Part shown: positions 1 to 6,406 of the stretch, one piece after another
How positions within the stretch are numbered: position 1 is the first letter of the stretch
Layout of the letters: every line of letters starts with the position of its first letter
Assembly: GCA_964626565.1 (NCBI GenBank)
Contig: CAZVFX010000156.1
Span: forward strand, 1-13,896
Source: CAZVFX01 sp964626565
Lineage (GTDB): Bacteria > Myxococcota_A > UBA9042 > CAIXZC01
Direction: 5' to 3'
DNA: 13,896 nt
Position numbers and translations under genes: made by a program
The notes under the pieces: generated by a model
The model's database searches: none
Told to the model about the DNA's origin: nothing
The model's input: only the letters and a program-made list of their open reading frames with translations

Positions 1-1
1 T

Positions 2-700
2 CTAGGTACCTTCATCCAGGACCCGGAAGTGTACAAGCAGTCAGCCCAGAAGCTCGCCCAGTTCGCCAATCAGATCCGAGAAGAGCACGGAATAACCATC
101 GGCTTCATCGACCTGGGCGGTGGCATTGCGTCTAAGAACACGCTGCAGGCCCAATACCTGCCGGGAGACCAGGCCACGCCGCCCTTTTCCCGCTACGCGG
201 AAGCTATCGCAGAGGGGATCGGCGATCTGACCTGCCCGTCCGAGGACCTGCCCACGCTCGTCTTGGAGACGGGGCGGGCGCTGGTGGATGAGGCGGGCTA
301 TCTCATCACCACGGTACATGCGAACAAGCGCCTGCCGGACAAGCGGCGGGCGCTGGTTGTGGATGCAGGAGTGAACGTTCTGTTCACGTCGTTCTGGTAC
401 AATCATGACGTCATTCCGGCCCAGGAGTTCAGCGGTATCCCGGAGCCTACGGTGATCTTTGGGCCGTTGTGCATGAACATCGACGTGGTGCGCAATACGT
501 TGCTCTTCCCGCCCATGCGGCCCGGGGACCGGCTGGTGTTCAAAGACGTGGGTGCGTACAATGTGACCCAATGGATGCAGTTCATCATGTATCGGCCCGC
601 GGTCGCGCTGGTATCTCCCGATGGCAAGCACGGCCTCATGCGCAGGCGTGAGGATCTTGATGTCGTAATCGGACAGGAAGAGGTACCCGAGTGGCTCTAG
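2..700 (+). CDS. PLP-dependent decarboxylase of the diaminopimelate/ornithine (type III fold) family, C-terminal part, 5' end outside window
   Basis: The frame is open from base 2 and begins LGTFIQDPEVY, the region that follows the family's 'H-x-G-S/T' phosphate-side motif, so the gene starts upstream. About 232 residues are present, roughly half of a usual 400-450-residue enzyme. The barrel half with the PLP lysine is missing. Visible family features are the DLGGG phosphate-binding loop (about 110-124), ETGR in place of the usual EPGR (266-277), the C-x-x-x-D active-site segment CMNID (470-484), and a late GAYN segment that normally contributes an aromatic residue near PLP. Such enzymes remove a carboxylate from meso-diaminopimelate, ornithine, lysine, arginine or carboxyspermidines, and the substrate cannot be read from this half. 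The stop overlaps the next gene by 10 bases, so the two are probably translationally coupled. The pairing with a channel-peptidase gene rather than lysine-biosynthesis genes suggests a non-housekeeping role. The family is secure, the substrate is not. Confidence 0.87.
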   Translation, partial: LGTFIQDPEVYKQSAQKLAQFANQIREEHGITIGFIDLGGGIASKNTLQAQYLPGDQATPPFSRYAEAIAEGIGDLTCPSEDLPTLVLETGRALVDEAGYLITTVHANKRLPDKRRALVVDAGVNVLFTSFWYNHDVIPAQEFSGIPEPTVIFGPLCMNIDVVRNTLLFPPMRPGDRLVFKDVGAYNVTQWMQFIMYRPAVALVSPDGKHGLMRRREDLDVVIGQEEVPEWL

Positions 701-2865
701 CCCTTCCTTCCCCTGCCGAGGACGCGGGCCCGGTAGTCAGTCGCAGCAGGTTTCTGCTCGATGCGCTCCTGGGCAGCTACTCCCAGATCTTGTTCAGCCA
801 TTCACGGCCGGTGGGGATTATGCTGGCGGCCGCTACTTCTGTGGCCCCGGTGCCGGCCCTGTTCGGGCTGGGCTCAATCCTGGTGGCCCTGGTATTTGCC
901 CGGCTGTTTTCGTTCAACAGCGAGTCGATTCGGGCCGGGTTGTTCAGCTACAACGCGTTGTTGGTGGGGCTGGGTATTGGGGCACTGTATGAGCCGGGCG
1001 CCGCCATTGTTTTCCTGGCCATCGCCGCGGCCCTGTTTTCGGTGCTCGCCACGGCTACTTTGAACTCCGCCCTCGGCGCGACCTTTAACCTCCCTTCACT
1101 CACCCTCCCGTTCCTGCTCGTCTTCTACTTAGTCACTGCGTTCGCTCACAATCTGGACGGCGTAACCGTGTTGCCGTTCGCCTACAGTCCGCTGTTGCAA
1201 GGGGAACACCTGCCCCACATTGTAGCCTCTTACCTCAAATCCATGGGCGCGCTGTTCTTCCTGCCCAGGGTGGATGCGGGAGTGCTGGTAGCCGCGGCCT
1301 TGCTGCTCTACAGCCGCACCGGTTTCGTGCTGTCGCTGCTGGGGTTTGCGGTGGCCTATCCGCTCAGCCTCCACATGGTGGCTGTGCCGGACGCTCACCT
1401 GCACTTGATGATGGGCTACAACCTGGTGCTGGTCTCGGTGGCTCTGGGCGGCGTGTGGTTTGTACCCAGCGTGTATTCGTTCCTGTTTGCGCTCTCCGGG
1501 GTGCTCGTGGGAGCGATCTTTACCCTTGCCTCGAAGCAACTGCTCGGAAGATTCGGTCTCTCGGTTCTGATTCTCCCCTTCAATTTCACCGTCATCCCGA
1601 TGTTGTACGCGATGCGTCAGCGGATCAGGGACGGAAAGCCCAAAGCCGTGGATTTCATGATGGGCACACCGGAACAGAATCTTAACTACTTCCAAACAAG
1701 AATGGCCAGGTTCGGGTACCTCTACTACGTGCAGTTCAGCTTGCCTTTTTTAGGCAAGTGGGTTTGCACTCAGGGGAACGACGGAGATCACACCCACAAA
1801 GAGCACTGGCGACACGGGTTTGATTTCGAGGTGCAGGGTGGGGACGGCAAGACCCACCGGGGTGCGGGCAAGCGGTTGGAGGACTACTACTGCCATCGGC
1901 TGCCGGTGCTGGCCGCCGCGGACGGCACGGTGGTGAAGGTCGTGGATGGGGTGCCCGACAACAACATCGGCGAGGTGAACACCCGGGAGAACTGGGGCAA
2001 CCTCGTCCTGCTATATCACGGGATCGGGCTTTACTCGCTGGTGGCTCATCTGGGCCGTGGCTCCATCAAAGTGAAGGAGGGGGAGGCTGTGCGCCGCGGG
2101 GAGCAACTGGGGCTGTGCGGTAACTCGGGGCGTTCGCCCACTCCGCACATTCATTTCCAGCTTCAGGGGACTCACCGTATCGGAGCGCCGACCATCGAGG
2201 CTGCATTCCACGAAACTGTCGTGGTCGAGGAAAACCTGGAGGAACTGCACACCACCGCGGTGCCGGAGGAGGGGCAGGTGGTGCGTAATCTGGAGCCGGA
2301 GCCTGAGTTGGCCAGGGTGTTCTCCTTCCCCATCGGTGACAGGTTTGTGCTTCAGGGAGAGGCGGGTGAGGGGCGAAAGGAGACCATAGAATCACAAATC
2401 GATCTTTACGGCAATCTGTCCCTCAAATCGTCACGGAGCAGGGCGTTGCTGTTCTTTGAAAACAAGGACACAACTTTTACCGTCTACGACTATCTGGGAC
2501 CGCCCGATTCTGCGCTGGGCCTGGTGGCTCTCGCGTTGCCCCGGGTGCCGTTGGAACCGGGCCGTGACCTCACCTGGTCCGACCACCTGGTGTCCCGTAC
2601 GCTTTACCCGCTTCCTGTGAGGTTCTTCCGCGACTTCCTGTCCCCCTTCCTGGGGCTCGGGGGCGTGAAGATGAAGTATCGAATGAAGCGGGAAGGGATG
2701 AACGTCGTTATTGCCGGTGCATCGGTACGCAACGGCCGGGACGGCGAGTCGCTACTCAAAACCGTGGCCGAAGCGAAGGAAGGGGTTGGATTGGTCCGCG
2801 TGACGGTAACTTTCCGGGGACAGACCAGAACTGCGGTGTACCTGGACGAGGGGAAGGAAGAATGA
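691..2865 (+). CDS. Urea transporter-like channel fused to M23 (LytM-type) peptidase domain
   Basis: This 724-residue protein has three parts. Residues about 20-310 are highly hydrophobic and resemble the bacterial urea transporter (UT) family, with its internal duplication: RAGLFSYNALLVGL (81-94) with LPSLTLPF (134-141) in the first half, and MGYNLVLVSVALGG (241-254) with LPFNFT (295-300) in the second. UT proteins are passive urea/amide channels in the inner membrane. Residues about 345-500 match M23 metallopeptidases: a WVCTQG lead-in, HWRHGFDF (372-379), VLAAADGTV, a WGN strand, AHLGRGS (452-458), and the terminal HxH in SPTPHIHFQLQ (H486, H488). Residues about 510-724 match nothing I recognise. 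The GTG start at 691 follows AGAGG at 679-683 with a 7-base spacer, inside the end of the upstream gene. Known UT proteins have both termini in the cytoplasm, which would put the peptidase on the wrong side unless an extra segment crosses the membrane. Family calls are firm, and the joint function is unknown. Confidence 0.85.
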   Translation: MALALPSPAEDAGPVVSRSRFLLDALLGSYSQILFSHSRPVGIMLAAATSVAPVPALFGLGSILVALVFARLFSFNSESIRAGLFSYNALLVGLGIGALYEPGAAIVFLAIAAALFSVLATATLNSALGATFNLPSLTLPFLLVFYLVTAFAHNLDGVTVLPFAYSPLLQGEHLPHIVASYLKSMGALFFLPRVDAGVLVAAALLLYSRTGFVLSLLGFAVAYPLSLHMVAVPDAHLHLMMGYNLVLVSVALGGVWFVPSVYSFLFALSGVLVGAIFTLASKQLLGRFGLSVLILPFNFTVIPMLYAMRQRIRDGKPKAVDFMMGTPEQNLNYFQTRMARFGYLYYVQFSLPFLGKWVCTQGNDGDHTHKEHWRHGFDFEVQGGDGKTHRGAGKRLEDYYCHRLPVLAAADGTVVKVVDGVPDNNIGEVNTRENWGNLVLLYHGIGLYSLVAHLGRGSIKVKEGEAVRRGEQLGLCGNSGRSPTPHIHFQLQGTHRIGAPTIEAAFHETVVVEENLEELHTTAVPEEGQVVRNLEPEPELARVFSFPIGDRFVLQGEAGEGRKETIESQIDLYGNLSLKSSRSRALLFFENKDTTFTVYDYLGPPDSALGLVALALPRVPLEPGRDLTWSDHLVSRTLYPLPVRFFRDFLSPFLGLGGVKMKYRMKREGMNVVIAGASVRNGRDGESLLKTVAEAKEGVGLVRVTVTFRGQTRTAVYLDEGKEE

Positions 2866-2873
2866 AACGACTC

Positions 2874-2878
2874 GGAGG
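2874..2878 (+). promoter_or_regulatory. Ribosome binding site deciding the TPR gene start
   Basis: GGAGG lies 7 bases before the ATG at 2886. The in-frame ATG at 2862, which overlaps the previous stop codon, lies upstream of this site. Starting there would add MKRLGGFD in front of an otherwise ideal signal peptide, so 2886 is preferred. Confidence 0.75.
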
Positions 2879-2885
2879 ATTTGAT

Positions 2886-3512
2886 ATGAAAAAGCAACTG
2901 CTCACCACGTGCTGTGCAACGCTGCTGTTCGTGCTGGTGGCCACCCCATCGGTGGCGGAAGACGAGCAAGCCGGTCATTTCGCCTCGTCGGTGGAGTTGG
3001 AAACCAAGGGGAAGTACCAGGACGCCCTGGACTCGCTGCTGAAAGTCACGGACCAGCGCAAAAACAGCTATATGTACCACCTGAGAAAGGGGTGGTTGCT
3101 CTACCTGTTGGGCAAATACGACGATTCCATTACCGCGTACAAGGCGGCCATTGCCAAGGACTCCGGTTCTCTCGAGGCGAAACTGGGCATCATTGTGCCG
3201 CAGTTGGCGGCCCGCAAGTGGGTGGATGCCGAGCGGGCCGCGCTGGAGGTGTTGAAACTCGACGCCAGGAGTTACCTGGGCCTCAGCCGTCTGGCATACG
3301 CCTACTACAACCTCACCCGTTACTCCGATGCGGAGAAGGCGTACAAAAGGGTGGTGGACCTTTATCCCGGAGACGTAGACATGCGTTCCGGCTATGCCTG
3401 GGCCCTGTTCAAGCAAGGTAAATACGAGGCGGCGAAAAAGGAGTTCAAGCATATCTTGCGATTTGCTCCCAAGCACTCGGCATCACTCCAGGGGATCGGC
3501 CTCTGCCCGTAG
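2886..3512 (+). CDS. Exported tetratricopeptide-repeat (TPR) protein
   Basis: This 208-residue protein starts MKKQLLTTCC and has a short lysine n-region, a hydrophobic core and a plausible signal peptidase I site after TPSVA (about residue 22), so it should be periplasmic. The rest is helical TPR sequence from about residue 27 to the end. Recognisable units are around GKYQDALDSLLKV, GKYDDSITAYKAAI, KWVDAERAALEVLKLD, TRYSDAEKAYKRVVDLYP and GKYEAAKKEFKHILRFAP. TPR proteins are protein-interaction scaffolds. Here the likely partners are the neighbouring channel-peptidase or a cell-envelope complex. It ends abruptly in LQGIGLCP, close to one more helix than the last clear repeat, with no sign of a frameshift. 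It lies 20 bases after the channel-peptidase gene and 21 bases before the MFS gene, within the same operon. Confidence 0.83.
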   Translation: MKKQLLTTCCATLLFVLVATPSVAEDEQAGHFASSVELETKGKYQDALDSLLKVTDQRKNSYMYHLRKGWLLYLLGKYDDSITAYKAAIAKDSGSLEAKLGIIVPQLAARKWVDAERAALEVLKLDARSYLGLSRLAYAYYNLTRYSDAEKAYKRVVDLYPGDVDMRSGYAWALFKQGKYEAAKKEFKHILRFAPKHSASLQGIGLCP

Positions 3513-3533
3513 CGCGGCTCTTGACGGACCTTG

Positions 3534-4700
3534 ATGGACACCAACCTCAAGAAAGTCTATCTGTTCAAATTCCTGGTCAGCCTTCACTTCTTTGGCGGCG
3601 TGCTCATCCCGTTCTTCACCCTGTGGGGGCGGGTCAGTTTCACCCAGATCATGCTGCTGCAATCGATTTTCATGTTGTCGATCCTGGTCCTCGAGGTGCC
3701 CACCGGGGCGGTGGCGGACTACCTGGGGAGGAAGTACTCCCTGGCGTTGGGCGCACTGTTCATCGCGTTGGGCGCTGTTCTTTATTCCATCTGGCGTGAT
3801 TTCACCGGATTTGCTGTTGCTGAGGTGGCCTGGGCTGCCGGCGGGGCGCTGTTTTCCGGCGCGGACGAGGCGTACGTCTACGATACGCTGAAACGATTGC
3901 GCAAGGTCTCCACCTCCAAGGAGGTGCTGGGCAGGTTTGGGGCTATCGGGATTGTGGGCATCCTCGTCGCCGCGCCCTTAGGCAGCCTCATGGCAGACCT
4001 GGTATCGGTGCGGTTCACCATGATTGCGTTTATCCCCTGTTCGGTGTTGGCCGCGGTGGTGGCCATGACGCTGCAGGAGCCGCCCCGGGACAGCGGTCCC
4101 CGCACCCGGTATCGCGAGCTCGTGAAGAAGGGGTTCATCCAAATCCGGCAGAGCCGTGCGCTTCAACTGCTGACGTTGGATCGCGTCATCCTTGCGGCGT
4201 TGCTCATGTTCGTCATTTGGCTCTACCAGCCGCTGTTGGAGCAGTTGGGTGTTCCCATCATCTACTTCGGTCTGTTCCATGCAGCGCTAGCCGCGGTCCA
4301 GATTCCGGTGATGCGGAGCTACGGCACGATGGAGCGCTGGTTCGGCGGTAGACGCAGGTACGTCGTGGCCTCCGCGGCCATCCCCGGTCTTTGTCTCCTC
4401 GCCATGGGTTGGGTCTCATCCATCGTTGCCGTGACCTTCTTCCTGCTGGTGACCGCGGCCTTGGGTCTTACCCGCACTGCGTTGTTGTCAAACTACATCA
4501 ACAAGCACGTCGAGTCGGACAACCGCGCGACGGTGCTGTCCGTGGTGAGCATGGCGCAACGAGTGGCATTTGCGGTGCTATATCCGGTGGTCGGACTGGT
4601 GGTGGATTACTCTCTGCGGATGGGATTCATACTGGTGGGAGCCCTGGCCATCGCCAGCGCTCTGCTGTCACCAGTTCGGGAGGAGCACCTGCTGGATTGA
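3534..4700 (+). CDS. Major facilitator superfamily (MFS) transporter
   Basis: This 388-residue inner-membrane protein has about 12 hydrophobic segments. The loop after the second segment carries the MFS motif A, GAVADYLGRK (residues 58-67, with Asp62, Gly65, Arg66 and Lys67), preceded by LEVPT, as in many proton-driven efflux carriers. A central charged loop around residues 185-205 (PPRDSGPRTRYRELVKKG) separates the two six-helix halves. The substrate cannot be inferred from sequence. An immediately adjacent TTG (3531) could also serve as start, but the ATG at 3534 is simpler. The ribosome site is weak (GACGGA at 3523-3528), so expression may depend on coupling to the upstream genes. As the last gene of the four-gene operon it is a candidate exporter or importer for the product of the decarboxylase. 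Its stop lies one base from the stop of the convergent gene at 4702. Confidence 0.88.
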   Translation: MDTNLKKVYLFKFLVSLHFFGGVLIPFFTLWGRVSFTQIMLLQSIFMLSILVLEVPTGAVADYLGRKYSLALGALFIALGAVLYSIWRDFTGFAVAEVAWAAGGALFSGADEAYVYDTLKRLRKVSTSKEVLGRFGAIGIVGILVAAPLGSLMADLVSVRFTMIAFIPCSVLAAVVAMTLQEPPRDSGPRTRYRELVKKGFIQIRQSRALQLLTLDRVILAALLMFVIWLYQPLLEQLGVPIIYFGLFHAALAAVQIPVMRSYGTMERWFGGRRRYVVASAAIPGLCLLAMGWVSSIVAVTFFLLVTAALGLTRTALLSNYINKHVESDNRATVLSVVSMAQRVAFAVLYPVVGLVVDYSLRMGFILVGALAIASALLSPVREEHLLD

Positions 4701-4701
4701 C

Positions 4702-4717
4702 CTACCGCCAGCGGTAG
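4702..4717. repeat. Perfect inverted repeat at a convergent gene junction
   Basis: CTACCGC-CA-GCGGTAG is a perfect 7-bp inverted repeat. It could fold as a 6-bp stem with a CCAG tetraloop on either strand. It sits exactly at the end of the minus-strand gene, encoding its last residues YRWR and the stop, 2 bases past the MFS stop. The position suits a bidirectional terminator for two convergent genes, but no T-run follows on either strand, so Rho-independent termination is doubtful. Confidence 0.3.
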
Positions 4718-6276
4718 TCGATGCCGATGGAGACAACGGGGCCGCCGTAAGCTTCCTGGTCCCAATCGGTGACCGTGGCTTTCTCCCACTTGGTGGAATC
4801 GGGGTTGCAGTGGGCTTCTTCGACGTCGGTGCCTTCGTAGTCGAAGACGACGCCGCCGCCGATGCTCACCGGGATGATTAGGGTGCCGTCTCCGCCGTTG
4901 CCCATAACCAGCGTTCTGATGCCGAGGTCGCTGTGGATCCAACCGGCCTGGGACCAGGAGAAATCCCAGGCCAGGGTCACCCGGTCCGTGACGGGAAGGC
5001 TCAGGCTGGCGTCAAGACCGTTCCACTCGAATTCGGAGCCGTCCGGCTCACCCGAATCCCAGTCCGGATCGCAGTCGTTGCCGGCCAGTGACACCGACGC
5101 CCCGTCGCCCCACCCCCAGAATTCGTCGTGCTTCTCCTGGTAGATGAAGGAGTTCCACATGGTGAAGTTGACGCCGTCAATGGTGCCGAGTCGAACCTTC
5201 TGCATGAACAGGAAACCCCGCTTCTTGTCGTGGGCTGAGTACGAGAACCCGGTGCCCAGGCCCACTTCAAAGAAGTCGGTATCGTAGGAGGGAATCACGT
5301 CGAATTGAAACGGGGCTCCGAAGTTCTCACCGAAAAGGAATCCGACGTTGCGTACGCCGGTTTCTACCCTCAACGGAATGTCGAAGGTGCGGTCGTACAT
5401 GACCTTGCCGAACGTGCCCACCGTGAGGGTGGAAAGCCCCAGAAAGGGTGCGACCCGGGCCTGCACCCGGTTGAGGTTCCGTTCGTACCCGGGGAACAAT
5501 CGGGACTGAGTGAGTTTGCGAGCAGTGCCCACGGCCTTGTCCCCGACCTGGGCCCGGTCGCCCCGGCCCAACACTACCATCGCCTTGCCCGGCGCCACCT
5601 GGATCACCTTGACTACCCCGGTCACCTTGTCCGAGGGCATCATCTTGTCGGTCCCTGTCTTCAGGTTGAACCGTTTCACCAACTGCTGGGAGCGGATTTC
5701 GAAGCGCATGCCTTTCTCTACGCCGTCATCCGCACCCACATCAATAACCGCGTTTTCTGCATGGATTTCGGTTACTGTTCCGGAAATTCCGTCGGTGGGT
5801 GCGGTGGGTTTGGCCTGAGGTTCCGGAGTAATGGCCGGTGCGGCGATGACGGCCGTGCTCCCTTGTTTTGCCGGCGCCAGCAGACCTGACAGGCTCTCCG
5901 GGGCCAGTCCCCCTTCCGGAGTCGAAACCAGCGGCACCAGCTTCAGTTTCGCCATTACCGCCATCACTCTGCCCCCTTCCAGCCGCACTCGAACCACCTC
6001 GCCGGCGTCGGGTTTCCAGGTGGTCTTCAATACTGGGGCAGGCTCTCCCAGTTGGTATACGGCGACTCCGGCCACTCCCAGGGCCACGTACACCACATCC
6101 CCGGCAACGACGCAGTCGTAGGCTGTGCCGGTCAGTTCGATGGCGGTGCTCTTTTCGCCCGCGGTCACCACCACCTTCGCACCGTCCGGAGCGCAGGTCT
6201 GTCCCTGGGCCGATGCCGGAGCAGGAAGGCACAACAGCAGTGCAGGTATGATTGCCAGAAGTTGCTTATGTCTCAT
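4702..6276 (-). CDS. Exported protein with LVIVD-like blade, FlgT-like domain and C-terminal outer-membrane barrel-like region
   Basis: This 524-residue protein starts at the ATG complementary to 6274-6276, 5 bases after GGAGG (6282-6286). Upstream in-frame starts give a poor leader. MRHKQLLAII to APASA (1-23) is a signal peptide. Residues about 44-88 resemble one LVIVD propeller blade (CVVAGDVVYVALGVAGVAVY then PAPVL). Residues about 120-162 are a Pro/Ala/Thr linker. Residues 163-250 read GTVTEI...AVIDVGADDGVEKGMRFEI and VTGVVKVIQV, like the SH3-like C-terminal domain of flagellar protein FlgT and related envelope proteins. Residues about 255-524 have alternating hydrophobic/aromatic strands (VGLGTGFSYS, VRLGTIDGVNFTMW, VTLAWDFSWSQAGW) ending SIGIDYRWR, which suggests a barrel or barrel-like beta domain. 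The strand count is not certain, and Arg rather than Phe is the last residue. Four Cys lie in the mature part, two of them paired with acidic loops. The function is unknown, perhaps an envelope scaffold. It lies downstream of the Cys-rich lipoprotein gene and in the same direction. Confidence 0.7.
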   Translation of the reverse strand: MRHKQLLAIIPALLLCLPAPASAQGQTCAPDGAKVVVTAGEKSTAIELTGTAYDCVVAGDVVYVALGVAGVAVYQLGEPAPVLKTTWKPDAGEVVRVRLEGGRVMAVMAKLKLVPLVSTPEGGLAPESLSGLLAPAKQGSTAVIAAPAITPEPQAKPTAPTDGISGTVTEIHAENAVIDVGADDGVEKGMRFEIRSQQLVKRFNLKTGTDKMMPSDKVTGVVKVIQVAPGKAMVVLGRGDRAQVGDKAVGTARKLTQSRLFPGYERNLNRVQARVAPFLGLSTLTVGTFGKVMYDRTFDIPLRVETGVRNVGFLFGENFGAPFQFDVIPSYDTDFFEVGLGTGFSYSAHDKKRGFLFMQKVRLGTIDGVNFTMWNSFIYQEKHDEFWGWGDGASVSLAGNDCDPDWDSGEPDGSEFEWNGLDASLSLPVTDRVTLAWDFSWSQAGWIHSDLGIRTLVMGNGGDGTLIIPVSIGGGVVFDYEGTDVEEAHCNPDSTKWEKATVTDWDQEAYGGPVVSIGIDYRWR

Positions 6277-6298
6277 GTCAGCCTCCAAGTATCGGGTC

Positions 6299-6328
6299 AT
6301 CATATTGCCAAACTCCTACCCCGTACAA
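6299..6328 (-). promoter_or_regulatory. Possible sigma-70 promoter for the 4702-6276 gene
   Basis: Read on the minus strand, TATGAT (6299-6304) is a 5/6 match to the -10 box, and TTGTAC (6323-6328) lies 18 bases upstream as a weak 3/6 -35 box. Transcription would start near 6291, giving a short leader that contains the GGAGG site. A TGGCACG segment (6337-6343) upstream matches the sigma-54 -24 element perfectly, but its -12 element is ATGA instead of TTGC. No convincing terminator follows the upstream gene: TGGAG/CTCCA at about 6388-6405 forms only a 5-bp stem without a T-run. Confidence 0.35.
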
Positions 6329-6406
6329 TCATTATTCGTGCCAAAACACCTCTTCGTCGGAAGGGTGTTGGCGTGCGGTGGCAGTTGGAGTGCTGGTGCT
6401 CCAGGT

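Noticed and set aside
2862..2885. Upstream ATG overlapping the channel-peptidase stop as start of the TPR gene
   Set aside because: The GGAGG site lies downstream of it and serves the ATG at 2886, which begins directly with a standard signal peptide.
2604..3476. 290-codon minus-strand frame across the fusion/TPR junction
   Set aside because: It overlaps two well-supported plus-strand genes and a strong ribosome site, and its translation has no recognisable domain.
6388..6405. Possible terminator hairpin after the Cys-rich lipoprotein gene
   Set aside because: It has only a 5-bp stem with an 8-base loop and no T-run.
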